64,000 nucleotides of DNA from Xestospongia bergquistia (GCA_963965975.1 OZ014411.1:17326446-17390445); one strand, 5' to 3'; counted from the stretch's first letter, positions 13,431 to 25,913 are shown. Numbers and translations: made by a program. Notes: generated by a model from the letters alone, not told the origin.

Positions 13431-14750
13431 TGGCTAATAATAAAAAAATATGTACTATTTCATACCATTTAGTAGAAGTATACAACGAGCCAATCTAAGT
13501 TGAGTACTGAACAGTTTCTGTAGTAGTAAAATTATTTAATAATATTAAAGTTAGTTACTTTACTCACATCATTGGAAATATCTTCACTATGCATGTTTGT
13601 TAGTATGTTCTAACTATGTCTATAAATTAGTCATAGTTGTTATATAGTATTAACTTGTTATATATCAACAGGTTATAGTATATAAACATATTTGACATTA
13701 TAGCACTAGAAGCTAAACATTGTGATAATTATGTAATAAGAGATTATATAGGAAATATGTTAAATTGATATAATGCTAATATTTATGCTCTTCCTGTCAT
13801 AATATTACAATTGTCCAAAATATAATGAATGATCTATACTATGTGTTATGATTGTAATAACCACTGTATATGAATTCAACATTGATGATATCTGTTATAT
13901 TTGTTATTAAAATTATAGATAATAATGATATCTTATTAAATGTTCCTATATTTGTATACGAGTACAGGAAAACATTTAGATGTGACAGAAGCTGTAAAAA
14001 TAAATTTAAGACAGTAGTTATTGTCTTTGGTATTACTGCATTGCTTTTTTATACAACCATTCCTATACTAACAAAAAGATAATGAAAATTCATATTTTAA
14101 AAATAAACATTTCAAAGAATAAGATAAAAAAAGTTAGAAAATTTTAAAGCAGTTTGCAAAATGACTACTGAAACTTTAGTCCAAATAGATACTCTTGATA
14201 CCTCCTGGCTAACTCCAATTGTTAATCTCTCACTTCAAACCCAAGAATTTTGCTGTCAAAGAGAAATGCTAGCAGCATATCCAATACAGGTGGAATATGG
14301 AATATACTTAGTCCTTTGGACAGAAATTGTTGCTTCTAAATTTTGCTTCACCTAGAAATAATGACAAGGATATCATATATAACTTGACATAATACATTTT
14401 GTATAAAAGTAGGTGTTCAATTTTTCATAATATATACAAACATACCAAGATAATTGTCAAAGTTACTGATAAACAATCTATTAATTTCTGTTCTCAGTGT
14501 AATATAAAAAAGAGGCAAAAACAATCAAACGATTCAAAGAAGACTCTTTTTACAACATAAGAAGTATTTCAATCTTGAATGGTTCTAAAGGACATTGTAC
14601 TTCAAAATATTAAACAATACTACTAATAAACCTATGATTCTCAAGAACAGTACATTTTAGAGCAACATGGCTGTAGAAAGGATTAATAACTGATATTATA
14701 TTAGAATGAGCTATTGTTGGTACCAACCAACCAAAATAAGAACTATAGGG

Positions 14751-14792
14751 AGCCATCTTTGCAGCAGATATATATCTGCTGCAAAGATGGCT
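14751..14792. repeat. perfect 42-bp palindrome
   Basis: Two 21-base arms meet with no spacer. The left arm starts agccatctttgcagcagata, and the right arm is its exact reverse complement. In single-stranded DNA or RNA it would form a complete hairpin. It is too long and too GC-balanced for chance in this AT-rich region. A MITE tip, a cruciform-forming site or a hairpin RNA source are all possible. Confidence 0.9.
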
Positions 14793-14861
14793 AAAAATCA
14801 TTTTAAAAATTTTATGTGAATATCATTCCTTATTTTGTGTTCAAAGAAGAAAAGTATAGCA

Positions 14862-15287
14862 TTAATACTGAGTGAAAATTACAATACAAATTATATTATC
14901 CAAATACTCAGGTTTAGAATACTGTGCAAGGAATTGCATGTACATAGACAGGTCTTTCACATAGCCATTTAGATTGAGAGATAATGTCATTGTTAGAACT
15001 CCCGCAAACAACAATGGTAGCATAACTAGTGTACTAAAAATGTGCCACAACTGCCTCTTCCATTGTTGATAGTTACTTATCAGCCTATTTTGTATTAAAT
15101 ACAAATTAGGCTGATAAGTAACTAGGTCTTTGTTTGACACTCCATGGAATTCTGGACGTTCCTCATCTGCAATAGAAAACTTGTAAGTATTCCATTCAAA
15201 GCTAAGAAATGATTTCTTTGTCAAAACTAGAAAAATAAAAGAAATAGTTACTGTAGAAGCCACACCCCTTTTTATGGCAACACTCAA
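14862..15287 (-). CDS. doubtful small membrane-protein frame, 141 residues
   Basis: A continuous 141-codon frame starts 198 bases from the histone H4 start on the opposite strand. It has a hydrophobic stretch near residues 12-24 and a strong one near 83-107 (LPLLFAGVLTMTLSLNL), with a charged Trp/Gln/Lys segment before the second. No family is recognised. A 26-base inverted repeat lies inside the frame, and another palindrome lies just past its end, which argues for repeat-derived DNA. Its divergent position beside histone H4 is the only contextual support. Confidence 0.22.
   Translation of the reverse strand: MSVAIKRGVASTVTISFIFLVLTKKSFLSFEWNTYKFSIADEERPEFHGVSNKDLVTYQPNLYLIQNRLISNYQQWKRQLWHIFSTLVMLPLLFAGVLTMTLSLNLNGYVKDLSMYMQFLAQYSKPEYLDNIICIVIFTQY
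15071..15123. repeat. near-perfect 53-bp inverted repeat
   Basis: Arms 15071-15096 and 15098-15123 are reverse complements with a single mismatch around one central base. The left arm begins agttacttatcagcctat. It lies 280 bases from the 42-bp palindrome but has an unrelated sequence. Confidence 0.9.
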
Positions 15288-15320
15288 TCTAGCAGATCAA
15301 ATATGTGCACGCCTCTTGTT

Positions 15321-15345
15321 ATTACGTAATACTGTATATTTAATA
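15321..15345. promoter_or_regulatory. candidate H4 promoter, possibly bidirectional: TTACGTAA site plus TATA-like box
   Basis: The palindrome ATTACGTAAT (15321-15330) matches the consensus bound by PAR/E4BP4-type bZIP factors and is followed by TATATTTAATA. A start about 30 bases on would give H4 a leader of roughly 120 bases. The same region lies just upstream of the doubtful minus-strand frame. The motif is seen; its use is inferred. Confidence 0.4.
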
Positions 15346-15451
15346 GGTTTTCCTAAGCAGTCCAGTGCTTGCCGCCAAATTCAACCATAAAAAAATCGAG
15401 TCGAGTTAGCATTCATTCCAGCAGTCAATCAAGCATCTTCAATATTTTTAA

Positions 15452-15796
<345 letters not shown>

Positions 15797-15832
15797 GCAA
15801 TTCAACTATTGCTGTCTTTTGATGTTTTATAT

Positions 15833-15873
15833 AATAAACTGGCTTTTTTAAAAGCCACTTGTTTACAAAAGAT
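15833..15873 (+). terminator. histone mRNA 3' stem-loop with downstream element and poly(A) signal
   Basis: AATAAA lies at 15833-15838. The stem-loop GGCTTT-TTTA-AAAGCC occupies 15841-15856: a six-pair stem with the U-rich four-base loop recognised by stem-loop binding protein. It starts 45 bases after the stop and is followed by ACTT and, at 15865-15873, CAAAAGATG, a purine-rich candidate for U7 pairing. Confidence 0.88.
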
Positions 15874-15879
15874 GTCACT

Positions 15880-17880
15880 TCATTAATTTTCTCAAATTTT
15901 GTACATATAAGTGTGTATGTCTTTTTATTTTGTAAATTTGTGATTTAAACTGACTTCCATTATTAAATATAATATTCAATTTACTACTAAGAACAATAAG
16001 AAATATAGCTATATTAACAGTAAAATGGGAGGTATGGGAGTGTCTACTGAGGGTCTTTAACAATCCACTTATTACACCATACAATACATTACATAGAGAA
16101 GTACATCTAAAAAGCCAACTCCTCCCCTAATATTAATATGCATAATTGTCCAAAGTACAAGTTGTATATGTATATATGTTACCCATTGGCTTGTTGGTTT
16201 CTTTTCAATATACTATTGTCATCTTCAAGTCTCTTGATGGAATTAAACATCTTTTCATTTCTTGGGAAAGCTTGTTTCTCACAGATTTCATGAAGAGGGG
16301 ATGCTTCTTCAACATTGAGTGGGTCAGAAGACACGTAACATGTCAAAAAGCTTATGTTGTTGACTTTCTTTTTATATTTAGTAGACCCTAAGAATTATAA
16401 GAGCTCTTATGTACCAACATTATTTCCTAACAACTCAGAAGTTGATGACCTGCCTTGTAATATATAACGTAAATTTATTTTACACAATTTATACTATTGC
16501 AGTGATTGAATTATGTAACAGAAATAACTCTTAAAAATAACATTGAATGTCTTTATAAACATTAGACCTGTTATCATTCACTACAACTCCAGATAATTTA
16601 GTAAATGTTCTTGTACTTCCTTGATAATGAAGTTGTTACTGCTATAGTTTTTGATTTATGACTGTTTTGATCTTGTTTGAGATTTAACCATAACTTATGC
16701 AGAATATTCCTATAATATATTAAGAATCTTTGAATCAAAGATATTGTATAATTAGGTAAAAAGATAGTAATCACTATATTGGACTCATGACTTTGGACTG
16801 AATACAATCAAAAAATAACATCTAAATTCATTATATTCTTTGATAAGTTAAACTTTTAGAGAGATTTTACTAACCAAATGGTCTATCAACAACTAACATT
16901 TTTGCCTGACACACAAAGCATGCCATTTAGTGTAACCATAGATTTAGAGTCTACTCTAATATCTATGGTCTAACATCGTTTTGAATTATGTGTAAGGAAC
17001 ACATGTGTGGATTTTAGTTCTCTTACTCCATTATTGTATATAACTATCAAAACAATGAATAGAATTGAAGTGTGCACATTTAGCATTGATGTACATTACT
17101 GTAATATTGATCAAGACAATCTTAGGACAATATATTTGGTACATATAATCATGTAACAAAATCTATATAGTACATTAATTTAGGTCAATATGTGAATTTT
17201 ATTTTGTATGCCACAATCTTCAAACTCAATAATCAATGCAAACAAAGTCATTATATAGTCTTCCCCATTAGTCATGTAGTTTAACTCCAACGATAACATC
17301 CTCAAATTTCAATACAATATAGTGGGAAATATTAGCAATCATTATATTTAACAAAAGCTTATCAGTTATAGTTTATCACTGTCATTTCTAAGCAACCACT
17401 AACCAGTATAGTAGGTTATTACATTATCATAATAACAAAAGAAGCTATAGCCTTTAGTAACAAAACAATCAATTTTTGTAGATGTCTTGTGATAATAAGC
17501 TGAACATTGCAGTAATGACACATACTTCTCATTTTATGGGTGTGGTCAATATAAAATTGTTAGCAATTTAAATTTAATTTGCCAAGCTGCTAAACTAAAC
17601 AACTTACCAATATTTCCTATTGTACAATAACAACAAAGTGGAAATCTAAAACACATCTTATGTAAAGTGGAACACTTTAGGTTCATTATATATTAACATT
17701 TACATGAGGTATTATTATGTCTTACCTTTTGTAATTCAATAGGAAATTTGTTCTTATTTTTAAGAAAACAGTCCAAACAATATCTTCTAGTATAAAATAA
17801 ACTGCAATTCTATAAAAAAGATAATATATATTTTCAGTCACAATTAAGACATTTCATTAATGCAACATTTATATTTACTA
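15880..17880. other. non-coding interval with dispersed repeat family 1, copy 2
   Basis: No supported gene. The parts at 17010-17110, 17266-17346 and 17380-17500 match pieces of 12370-12910, with one block inverted. The rest is AT-rich with no recognised structure. The open frames near 15875, 16146 and 16598 lack any protein signature. Confidence 0.55.
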
Positions 17881-17913
17881 GATATATAACCTGCCATTGA
17901 GTTTTAAGACAAA

Positions 17914-17966
17914 GCGACTATCTTCATCAGTGGCTTAAATAATAAGAAAGTAAAAGTAAAAAGCTT
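17914..17966 (-). repeat. inverted end repeat of the Penelope-like element, left
   Basis: This is the reverse complement of 19932-19984 with a few differences; the shared core is 'cttaaataataagaaagtaaaagtaaaaagctt' in two parts. An inverted partial 3' end placed at the 5' end is a common architecture of Penelope-like insertions. Confidence 0.8.
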
Positions 17967-19931
17967 CAAAAGAACAAATTTGATTCACTCCTCAGAAAAC
18001 AAAAAGACAATCAACTATTTAATTCCAATAAATGGGTGGTCAACCTATCTTCGAAGAGATTAAGTACACATCAAAAGTCTCTATTGTCTAAAGGAATGAA
18101 ATTTGCTCCCGCACCCAAAAAGTTTGATGCCCCAACCATTATTGCAGAAGTTGAAAGTGCTCTTAATCACCAGAAAGTCGACCAAGACACCACAATTAAC
18201 ATCAAAGCCAAAATTGTGGGAGTACTCAACAAACCAACTCATGCACACAACAACCTCACTCCTTTGGAAATAAAAGCATTAAAGGAATTGCGTAGAGATC
18301 CAAGTATTGCTATTCTACCAGCAGATAAAGGTCATGCCACTATTATTTTGGACACAAGAGATTATGATAACAAAATTCTAAGTATTATTGGAGACCAAAA
18401 CACCTACAAAGGCCTAAAAGCTGACCCTACTCCTGCTCTGCATAATAGGATGAATGCTATCTTGCTGTCTCTGAAAAAGCAAGAAAAATTGTCTCCCAAT
18501 CTTTATTCTCTCTTACAAAGCTCCAATGGAATCACTCCACAAATGTATGGGCTCCCAAAAATTCATAAACCAGATGACCCCTCAGACCTATTGTATCTTT
18601 TTATTCCTCACCTTCTCACCAACTGTCAAAATATTTATGCCGTCTACTTTCACCTTTGGTTGGGAACACTCCCACCCATATCAGGAATTGTAGTGACTTC
18701 TCTACCTTTATCAACACACAGCATTTAGGAGAAGAGATACTTGTGTTGTTTGATGTAGTCTCTCTCTTCACAAAAGTACCAATTGAGTTAGCAATTTATG
18801 TCGCAAGAGAACGTCTACAAGAAGACAACACACTTGATGACAGAACTGCTCTATCCATTAATGACATCATACAGCTTCTTGAGTTCTGTCTCAAAGCTAC
18901 TTACTTTTCATTTAGAGGACAGTACTATCAACAAATCTTTGGAACTGCTATGGGCTCTCTCATGTCTGTGATTGTAGCATACATGGTGATGGAGAACATA
19001 GAACAAAGGGCTTTAACCTCATTTTTACACCCTCCTATTTTCTGGAAAAGGTATGTAGATGACACCTGCGTTGCCCTACTACCTTCAATGGTTGAGAGTT
19101 TCCATCAACATCTCAACTCCATTGAACTATCTGTTGGTCGCTCGTTATTTTCCAGGGCCTTAACACATTCATCCTCCCTTATACAACAGGTGGAGGAAGA
19201 ATCTCTTATCTTTCAGGCTCTACAAAAGAACGGGTATCCAATAAATTTCATCAAGAAATGACAAAGACAATCAACCTCAAAACCAAAACCACCTATCGCC
19301 AGTGACCAAAAAACAACTAGAATCACCATTCCTTACATACAAGGTCAATCTGAATCTCTAAGGAGGATTCTTTCCCCTCTTGGCATAGAAACTACTTTTA
19401 GACCACAAAACACCTTAAGAAAAATCTTATCCAGGCCTAAAGATACAATACCCACCACAAAGAAGTCAGGTGTCGTTTAGCAGATTTCTTGCCAAGACTG
19501 CGAGGCAAGTTACATTGGACAGACTGGCAGAAATCTATCACAGCGCATCACTGAGCACAGGAGAGCAGTACAAAAACTAGACACCTTTTCTAGTGCTATG
19601 TCTGAACATGTCTGCCAGACTGGTCACTCCATCAACTGGGATAACCCTTCTATCTTAGCTCACCACCCTTTCCTCTGGCAAAGAGTCATCCTTGAATCCT
19701 GGCATATTAACAACAAATGCCCTTCCATCAACCATGAGAAGGGCCCTCTCCCTGGTACGTACCTCACGTTACGGTTCAATATGCATGTAAAGCAGCCCAC
19801 CCATGCTATACATGTCAAGATGCATCATATCAAAGCACTGCATACGTAGCAGCCCACCCACGCAATGCGTGCAGGAATGCAGATTGTTTTTGTATTTTTG
19901 AACTTTGTACCTTAGCTTGTAGTATAAAGAG

Positions 19932-19984
19932 AAGCTTTTTACTTTTACTTTCTTATTATTTAAGTCACTGACAAAGATAGTCGC
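19932..19984 (+). repeat. inverted end repeat of the Penelope-like element, right
   Basis: This is the partner of the left end at 17914-17966. It lies downstream of the endonuclease part and overlaps the start of the hammerhead-like motif. An AATAAA-type sequence follows at about 20029-20036. Confidence 0.8.
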
Positions 19985-19998
19985 TCTGACTATTGAAA
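19968..19998 (+). ncRNA. degenerate hammerhead-ribozyme-like motif of the Penelope-like element
   Basis: CTGA at 19968-19971 is followed by a seven-pair stem (19976-19982 with 19988-19994, five-base loop) and then GAAA at 19995-19998. This is the CUGANGA / stem II / GAAA order of a hammerhead core. Hammerhead motifs are known in the terminal repeats of Penelope-like elements. The conserved core here is not perfect, so catalysis is unlikely. The left end carries a reverse-oriented relative with CTGATGA. Confidence 0.5.
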
Positions 19999-21808
19999 TG
20001 TTTGGCATTAATACATTTTTTGTTTGGTGAAATAAAATGAATATTGAAAACACTAATCTACCCAAACACCCAGGTCTTTTTCTCATTTTAAGACAAAATA
20101 ACATTATACTAATCTCGTACAAAACTACATTCAAATATACTGTAAATATATACCAAACTCTATAAGGTTGACATGAGGTAATATTAATATCTTCAATAGA
20201 CAATGTATCTAGTTACCATAAAGTGGTTTTATTGGTAAAAGATTATGTTTTGGTAAATTGGTGAATTTAAATAACTTACCAAATTAGATGATAGTCAAAA
20301 TTTAAATTTGTAAGGTTTTCTTGCCACGCCCAAGACATATGTACTGAAACTGTCAATGTACAACTAATTTAAAAAATGTCTATCAGAAATAGTCACTACT
20401 ATAACTTAGTTCTGTTATAAAAGGTAGGATTACTCTCATAATAGCATTCCTTATGTTCTAATAAAAACGACATCCCTTAACAAAAGTTTCAATCTGTACT
20501 CCATTAAAGTAGGTGTGGTTATTGGTATGTGTTGATTCATCAAATGTAATCTTACCAATATAAATATTTTTAAATTTACCATTTTCTTTTCCTTACCAAT
20601 AAACTCACTATTAAGTTATGTCCATAATAATAGGTTTGACTATACATATATTGTAATAGACTTACTTTACTAACACAGACAACTCTTTTACACACTACAC
20701 AGTGTGATCCTAAAATAAGTGGCTTAAACCTCTCAGAGAAAGGGTCTCTACCAATGAATGTATCTTCTAAATACCTGTAATATCAATGAAAAACAAAGTA
20801 AGACTTGTTGTAATGTGACAACATTGAAATATTTTACAAAATGTATTTCATACCATAATATTTACCTCACTCTTCCTAACACTAGTAATTAACAACAAAT
20901 CAGGAACATTTTGTCAGCTCCTTTAATATTATATATAATAAACTTAGCAACTACAATGTTAACTATAACAACAGTGACAATAATTATTTGTTGTTTCATA
21001 TAAAAATTGTGGCCCTATATTTGCTATTATGAATTTTTTGTTGAAGCACTAAATCATTCCTAAACTTCTATATTCTAGTTCAGAATAAAATTAATAGTCT
21101 AATCAAGTGTATAATATAGATTTACAACCAACTACTAATTTTAATACTTTTCACTCACACACATGAAGTCAACCATGGAATGGGTGTGGCATGTAAGATA
21201 ATATGTCTGGAGACCATGAGCATAGCTATCACTTATTCCAACATTGCTCAGTATATCAGTTAGTGTACAGTAACATACCATTTATTCTGTGTGATAAATG
21301 CTATTATACTATACAAAATCATGTTCTTGAGATGTTTTATTTCAATCCTTACAGGAACCCTCCATTCACTTACACTAATCCACTTGAAAATGGACAAATA
21401 CGCCCAAAATCATATATAGCGTCTGAAAGACCACACTCATGGCAAAGAAACATTCCTTTTTTTTCAATCTTCTTTCTTGAAGATGTTGCCATGACGTTAG
21501 CAGCATATTCCTCAGGTACTAGAAAACCACACCTTATTAAATATTTGTGGTTTCAAGTATTTTTGATAGGGTGGAGCTGCATACGGAAAACTTATATAGT
21601 GTGAAGTTACTGCATACGGAAAACTTACAACAACATTGTATATAGGGTGAAGTTGCTGCATACGGAAAACTTACAACAACATTGTGTGTAGGACAGAATA
21701 TTCCATCGGTTTAGTTAATATATTATAAATGATAGTCAATTGAATCTTTTCTAAACACTTTTGTTTAATAATTTTTTTAAAAATCACTTTTCATATTTTC
21801 TTAAAAAC

Positions 21809-22530
21809 TCAATAGCCAGCAATAAGAAGAAATGTACTAAAATGAACAAATGGTTTTATTACTGAGAGGGGAAGATACACCCACAACAAAACAATTAACG
21901 ATAATATTCGCACTAACTTGACACACTTGAATGTCACATGTCGTTCACATTCATAGTCTCAATAGCCAGCAATAAGAGGAAATGTACTAAAAAATTAACA
22001 AATGGCCTTATTGCTGGGTGGGAAAGACACAACCATATCAAAATAACTGATGATAGTATTTGTACTAACTTGACACACTTGAATATCATATTGTCGTTCA
22101 CATTCAAAGTCTCAATAGCCAACAATAAGAGGAAATGTACTAAAAAATGAACAAATGGCCTTATTGCTGGGTGGGAAAGACACAACCATATCAAAATAAC
22201 TGATGATAGTATTTGTACTAACTTGACACACTTGAATATCATATTGTCGTTCACATTCAAAGTCTCAATAGCCAACAATAAGAGGAAATGTACTAAAAAA
22301 TGAACAAATGGCCTTATTGCTGGGTGGGAAAGACACAACCATATCAAAATAACTGATGATAGTATTTGTACTAACTTGACACACTTGAATATCATATTGT
22401 CGTTCACATTCAAAGTCTCAATAGCCAACAATAAGAGGAAATGTACTAAAAAATGAACAAATGGCTTTATTGCTGGGTGGGAAAGACACACCCATATCAA
22501 AACAACTGACGATAGTGATAGGTCAATTAC
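21809..22530. repeat. 153-bp minisatellite, five units
   Basis: Unit starts at 21809, 21959, 22112, 22265 and 22418 are marked by 'tcaatagcca-caataag'. Spacing is 150 then 153 bases. Because 153 is 51 codons, the minus strand stays open for 206 codons as a repeated hydrophobic 51-residue peptide. With no other sign of coding, the frame is taken as a by-product. Confidence 0.9.
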
Positions 22531-22721
22531 AATATTGAAAATACTACCAGACATGATTACACCTCAAGAACTTACAGATTACTTGGAATAGCTGTTAGTA
22601 CTGATTATAATAACAATTTTCCTTTTAATCTTGCTTCCATTTAGGTTCATCATGGACATCCAACATCTGTAGATACAGGTCACTGTAAGTTATTATACAG
22701 CTATAAGATACCTACATTAAA

Positions 22722-22871
22722 ACAGACATAACAGACACTGCATTAGTGAAAACACCAGGTGGAGAATGGATTGAATATGATGACAATAACATAAATACTA
22801 ACTATGATTACAACATAAATATAGATTACATTTCAGTGAGTAAAGATAATGAAAACAATGCATCATTATGA
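22722..22871 (+). CDS. possible terminal exon remnant in duplicated unit, copy 1
   Basis: After a TTAAAAC-AG acceptor-like site, 49 codons stay open to TGA and read as a polar peptide (TDITDTALVKTPGGEW then an Asn/Asp/Tyr-rich tail). The composition is more protein-like than its surroundings. No family is recognised, and no partner exon was identified in the unit. It may be a remnant of a gene's last exon carried by the duplication. Confidence 0.2.
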   Translation, partial: TDITDTALVKTPGGEWIEYDDNNINTNYDYNINIDYISVSKDNENNASL

Positions 22872-23244
22872 TTGCCTCTTAGAGAAATATATGTCTAGCT
22901 ATATACAAGTCTGATGAGTCTGAGGTTAGTATGCAATTATTGCATATCACATAATACATATTGTATTTCATTTTGCTAACTATAGACTGTATTAAAAGTG
23001 ATTGATTGTCCACCAATTTTAACATGGAGAGAAGTCAGTCTGTTGTTAAAATGTGCATACTTTACTGTTATAATATTTCTATCAGAGTCCACTTGTTTTT
23101 AATGAAGAGAAGGAAATAGTAAGTGCATTGCTAATAAAGAATTTATTCTATATATTTGAATAAAGGACTGGAAAGAGATTAAGGCACCATACAACACTTA
23201 ACAGCCAGGAGTGTCGCTAACTGCAGAAGTAAATGGTATATATA

Positions 23245-23249
23245 TTATG

Positions 23250-23306
<57 letters not shown>
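23245..23306. repeat. (TA)n microsatellite, copy 1
   Basis: A long alternating TA run inside the first 3.5-kb unit, followed by a shorter second run around 23313-23323. Confidence 0.9.
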
Positions 23307-23309
<3 letters not shown>

Positions 23310-25306
23310 CAGTATATATATATAATAGTATATACTTCTGTAGGTGATAATGAATTACTTAATATTGTTAGCAAAAGATGTAAGTCAAATCATTTTACAT
23401 GCACGTCACAGAAATTGTTAAAACTAGAGAAACATAGCCATTGTTTACTCCACATTCCTTCCATTATTAAGAGCAAGAGGCTTTAATGGTGTTTCAAAAT
23501 ATATAAGGCTTTTACAATTTTAACAAAGTACGAAAAGTAATAAATTATAGGGCAAAAATCTGTTAGAGAAAGACATGATCATATTTCCTATTCAACATTG
23601 GATTCTCATAGTCAGCGTCTTAATCAACATAATATATGTTTGGGATACATTACATAGGTCATTGATGTAAATGATAAGGTCATATATGAAGTTGATTCAT
23701 ATCATAATAGTCGTCCTCATTTAATAAATAGCATATGGTAAGAAATTGTGGTAAATTGGTGAATTTAAATAACTTACCAAATTAGATGATAGTCAAAATT
23801 TAAATTTGTAAGGTTTTCTTGCCACGCCCAAGACATATGTACTGAAACTGTCAATGTACAACTAATTTAAAAAATGTCTATCAGAAATAGTCACTACTAT
23901 AACTTAGTTCTGTTATAAAAGGTAGGATTACTCTCATAATAGCATTCCTTATGTTCTAATAAAAACGACATCCCTTAACAAAAGTTTCAATCTGTACTCC
24001 ATTAAAGTAGGTGTGGTTATTGGTATGTGTTGATTCATCAAATGTAATCTTACCAATATAAATATTTTTAAATTTACCATTTTCTTTTCCTTACCAATAA
24101 ACTCACTATTAAGTTATGTCCATAATAATAGGTTTGACTATACATATATTGTAATAGACTTACTTTACTAACACAGACAACTCTTTTACACACTACACAG
24201 TGTGATCCTAAAATAAGTGGCTTAAACCTCTCAGAGAAAGGGTCTCTACCAATGAATGTATCTTCTAAATACCTGTAATATCAATGAAAAACAAAGTAAG
24301 ACTTGTTGTAATGTGACAACATTGAAATATTTTACAAAATGTATTTCATACCATAATATTTACCTCACTCTTCCTAACACTAGTAATTAACAACAAATCA
24401 GGAACATTTTGTCAGCTCCTTTAATATTATATATAATAAACTTAGCAACTACAATGTTAACTATAACAACAGTGACAATAATTATTTGTTGTTTCATATA
24501 AAAATTGTGGCCCTATATTTGCTATTATGAATTTTTTGTTGAAGCACTAAATCATTCCTAAACTTCTATATTCTAGTTCAGAATAAAATTAATAGTCTAA
24601 TCAAGTGTATAATATAGATTTACAACCAACTACTAATTTTAATACTTTTCACTCACACACATGAAGTCAACCATGGAATGGGTGTGGCATGTAAGATAAT
24701 ATGTCTGGAGACCATGAGCATAGCTATCACTTATTCCAACATTGCTCAGTATATCAGTTAGTGTACAGTAACATACCATTTATTCTGTGTGATAAATGCT
24801 ATTATACTATACAAAATCATGTTCTTGAGATGTTTTATTTCAATCCTTACAGGAACCCTCCATTCACTTACACTAATCCACTTGAAAATGGACAAATACG
24901 CCCAAAATCATATATAGCGTCTGAAAGACCACACTCATGGCAAAGAAACATTCCTTTTTTTTCAATCTTCTTTCTTGAAGATGTTGCCATGACGTTAGCA
25001 GCATATTCCTCAGGTACTAGAAAACCACACCTTAATAAATATTTGTGGTTTCAAGTATTTTTGATAGGGTGGAGCTGCATACGGAAAACTTATATAGTGT
25101 GCAGTTACTGCATACGGAAAACTTACAACAACATTGTATATAGGGTGAAGTTGCTGCATACGGAAAACTTACAACAACATTGTGTGTAGGACAGAATATT
25201 CCATCGGTTTAGTTAATATATTATAAATGATAGTCAATTGAATCCTTTCTAAACACTTTTGTTTAATAATTTTTTTAAAAATCACTTTTCATATTTTCTT
25301 AAAAAC

Positions 25307-25722
25307 TCAATAGCCAGCAATAAGAAGAAATGTACTAAAATGAACAAATGGTTTTATTACTGAGAGGGGAAGATACACCCACAACAAAACAATTAACGAT
25401 AATATTCGCACTAACTTGACACACTTGAATGTCACATGTCGTTCACATTCATAGTCTCAATAGCCAGCAATAAGAGGAAATGTACTAAAAAATGAACAAA
25501 TGGCCTTATTGCTGGGTGGGAAAGACACAACCATATCAAAATAACTGATGATAGTATTTGTACTAACTTGACACACTTGAATATCATATTGTCGTTCACA
25601 TTCAAAGTCTCAATAGCCAACAATAAGAGGAAATGTACTAAAAAATGAACAAATGGCCTTATTGCTGGGTGGGAAAGACACACCCATATCAAAACAACTG
25701 ACGATAGTGATAGGTCAATTAC
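25307..25722. repeat. 153-bp minisatellite, three units
   Basis: Unit starts at 25307, 25457 and 25610. Same array as 21809-22530 but with two fewer units, the main length difference between the two 3.5-kb copies. Confidence 0.9.
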
Positions 25723-25913
25723 AATATTGAAAATACTACCAGACATGATTACACCTCAAGAACTTACAGATTACTTGGAATAGCTGTTAGTACTGATTAT
25801 AATAACAATTTTCCTTTTAATCTTGCTTCCATTTAGGTTCATCATGGACATCCAACATCTGTAGATACAGGTCACTGTAAGTTATTATACAGCTATAAGA
25901 TACCTACATTAAA

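Larger units (their letters stand above)
12250..14600. other. intergenic DNA with dispersed repeats
   Basis: No supported gene. The short open frames near 12727, 13870 and 14161 lack domains and coding composition. Two dispersed repeat copies (12370-12910 and 13021-13430) are listed separately; the remainder is AT-rich with nothing recognised. Confidence 0.55.
17880..20050 (+). mobile_element. Penelope-like retroelement, decayed
   Basis: The order fits Penelope-like elements. An N-terminal part with LPADKGHATIIL and GLPKIHKP motifs lies at about 18036-18600. A reverse transcriptase follows (about 18600-19260; LLFDVVSLFTKVP, GTAMGS and the catalytic box RYVDDT). A GIY-YIG endonuclease with C-x2-C and H ligands (SYIGQTGRNLSQR then HVCQTGHSI) lies at about 19480-19770. 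The endonuclease downstream of the RT is diagnostic. The ends carry inverted copies of a 53-bp sequence with a hammerhead-like motif. The reading frame is broken in several places, so this copy cannot make the protein. No host gene surrounds it. Confidence 0.88.
20251..23748. repeat. 3.5-kb tandem duplication, copy 1
   Basis: The block from 20251 to 23748 is followed head to tail by a second copy starting at 23749. By eye only about ten scattered base differences separate them apart from repeat-number changes, so they are well over 99% identical. Each contains the family-2 repeat, a short tandem 'tgcatacggaaaactta' array (21578-21690), a 153-bp minisatellite, a (TA)n run and a small open 3'-exon-like frame. 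The 133-codon plus frame at 21203 has no recognisable domain and is not called. Confidence 0.92.

Noticed and set aside
21203-21604. 133-codon frame (and its copy at 24701-25189)
   Set aside because: It lies in a repeat that also occurs, without the open frame, at 13269-13430, and it has no domain; likely chance.
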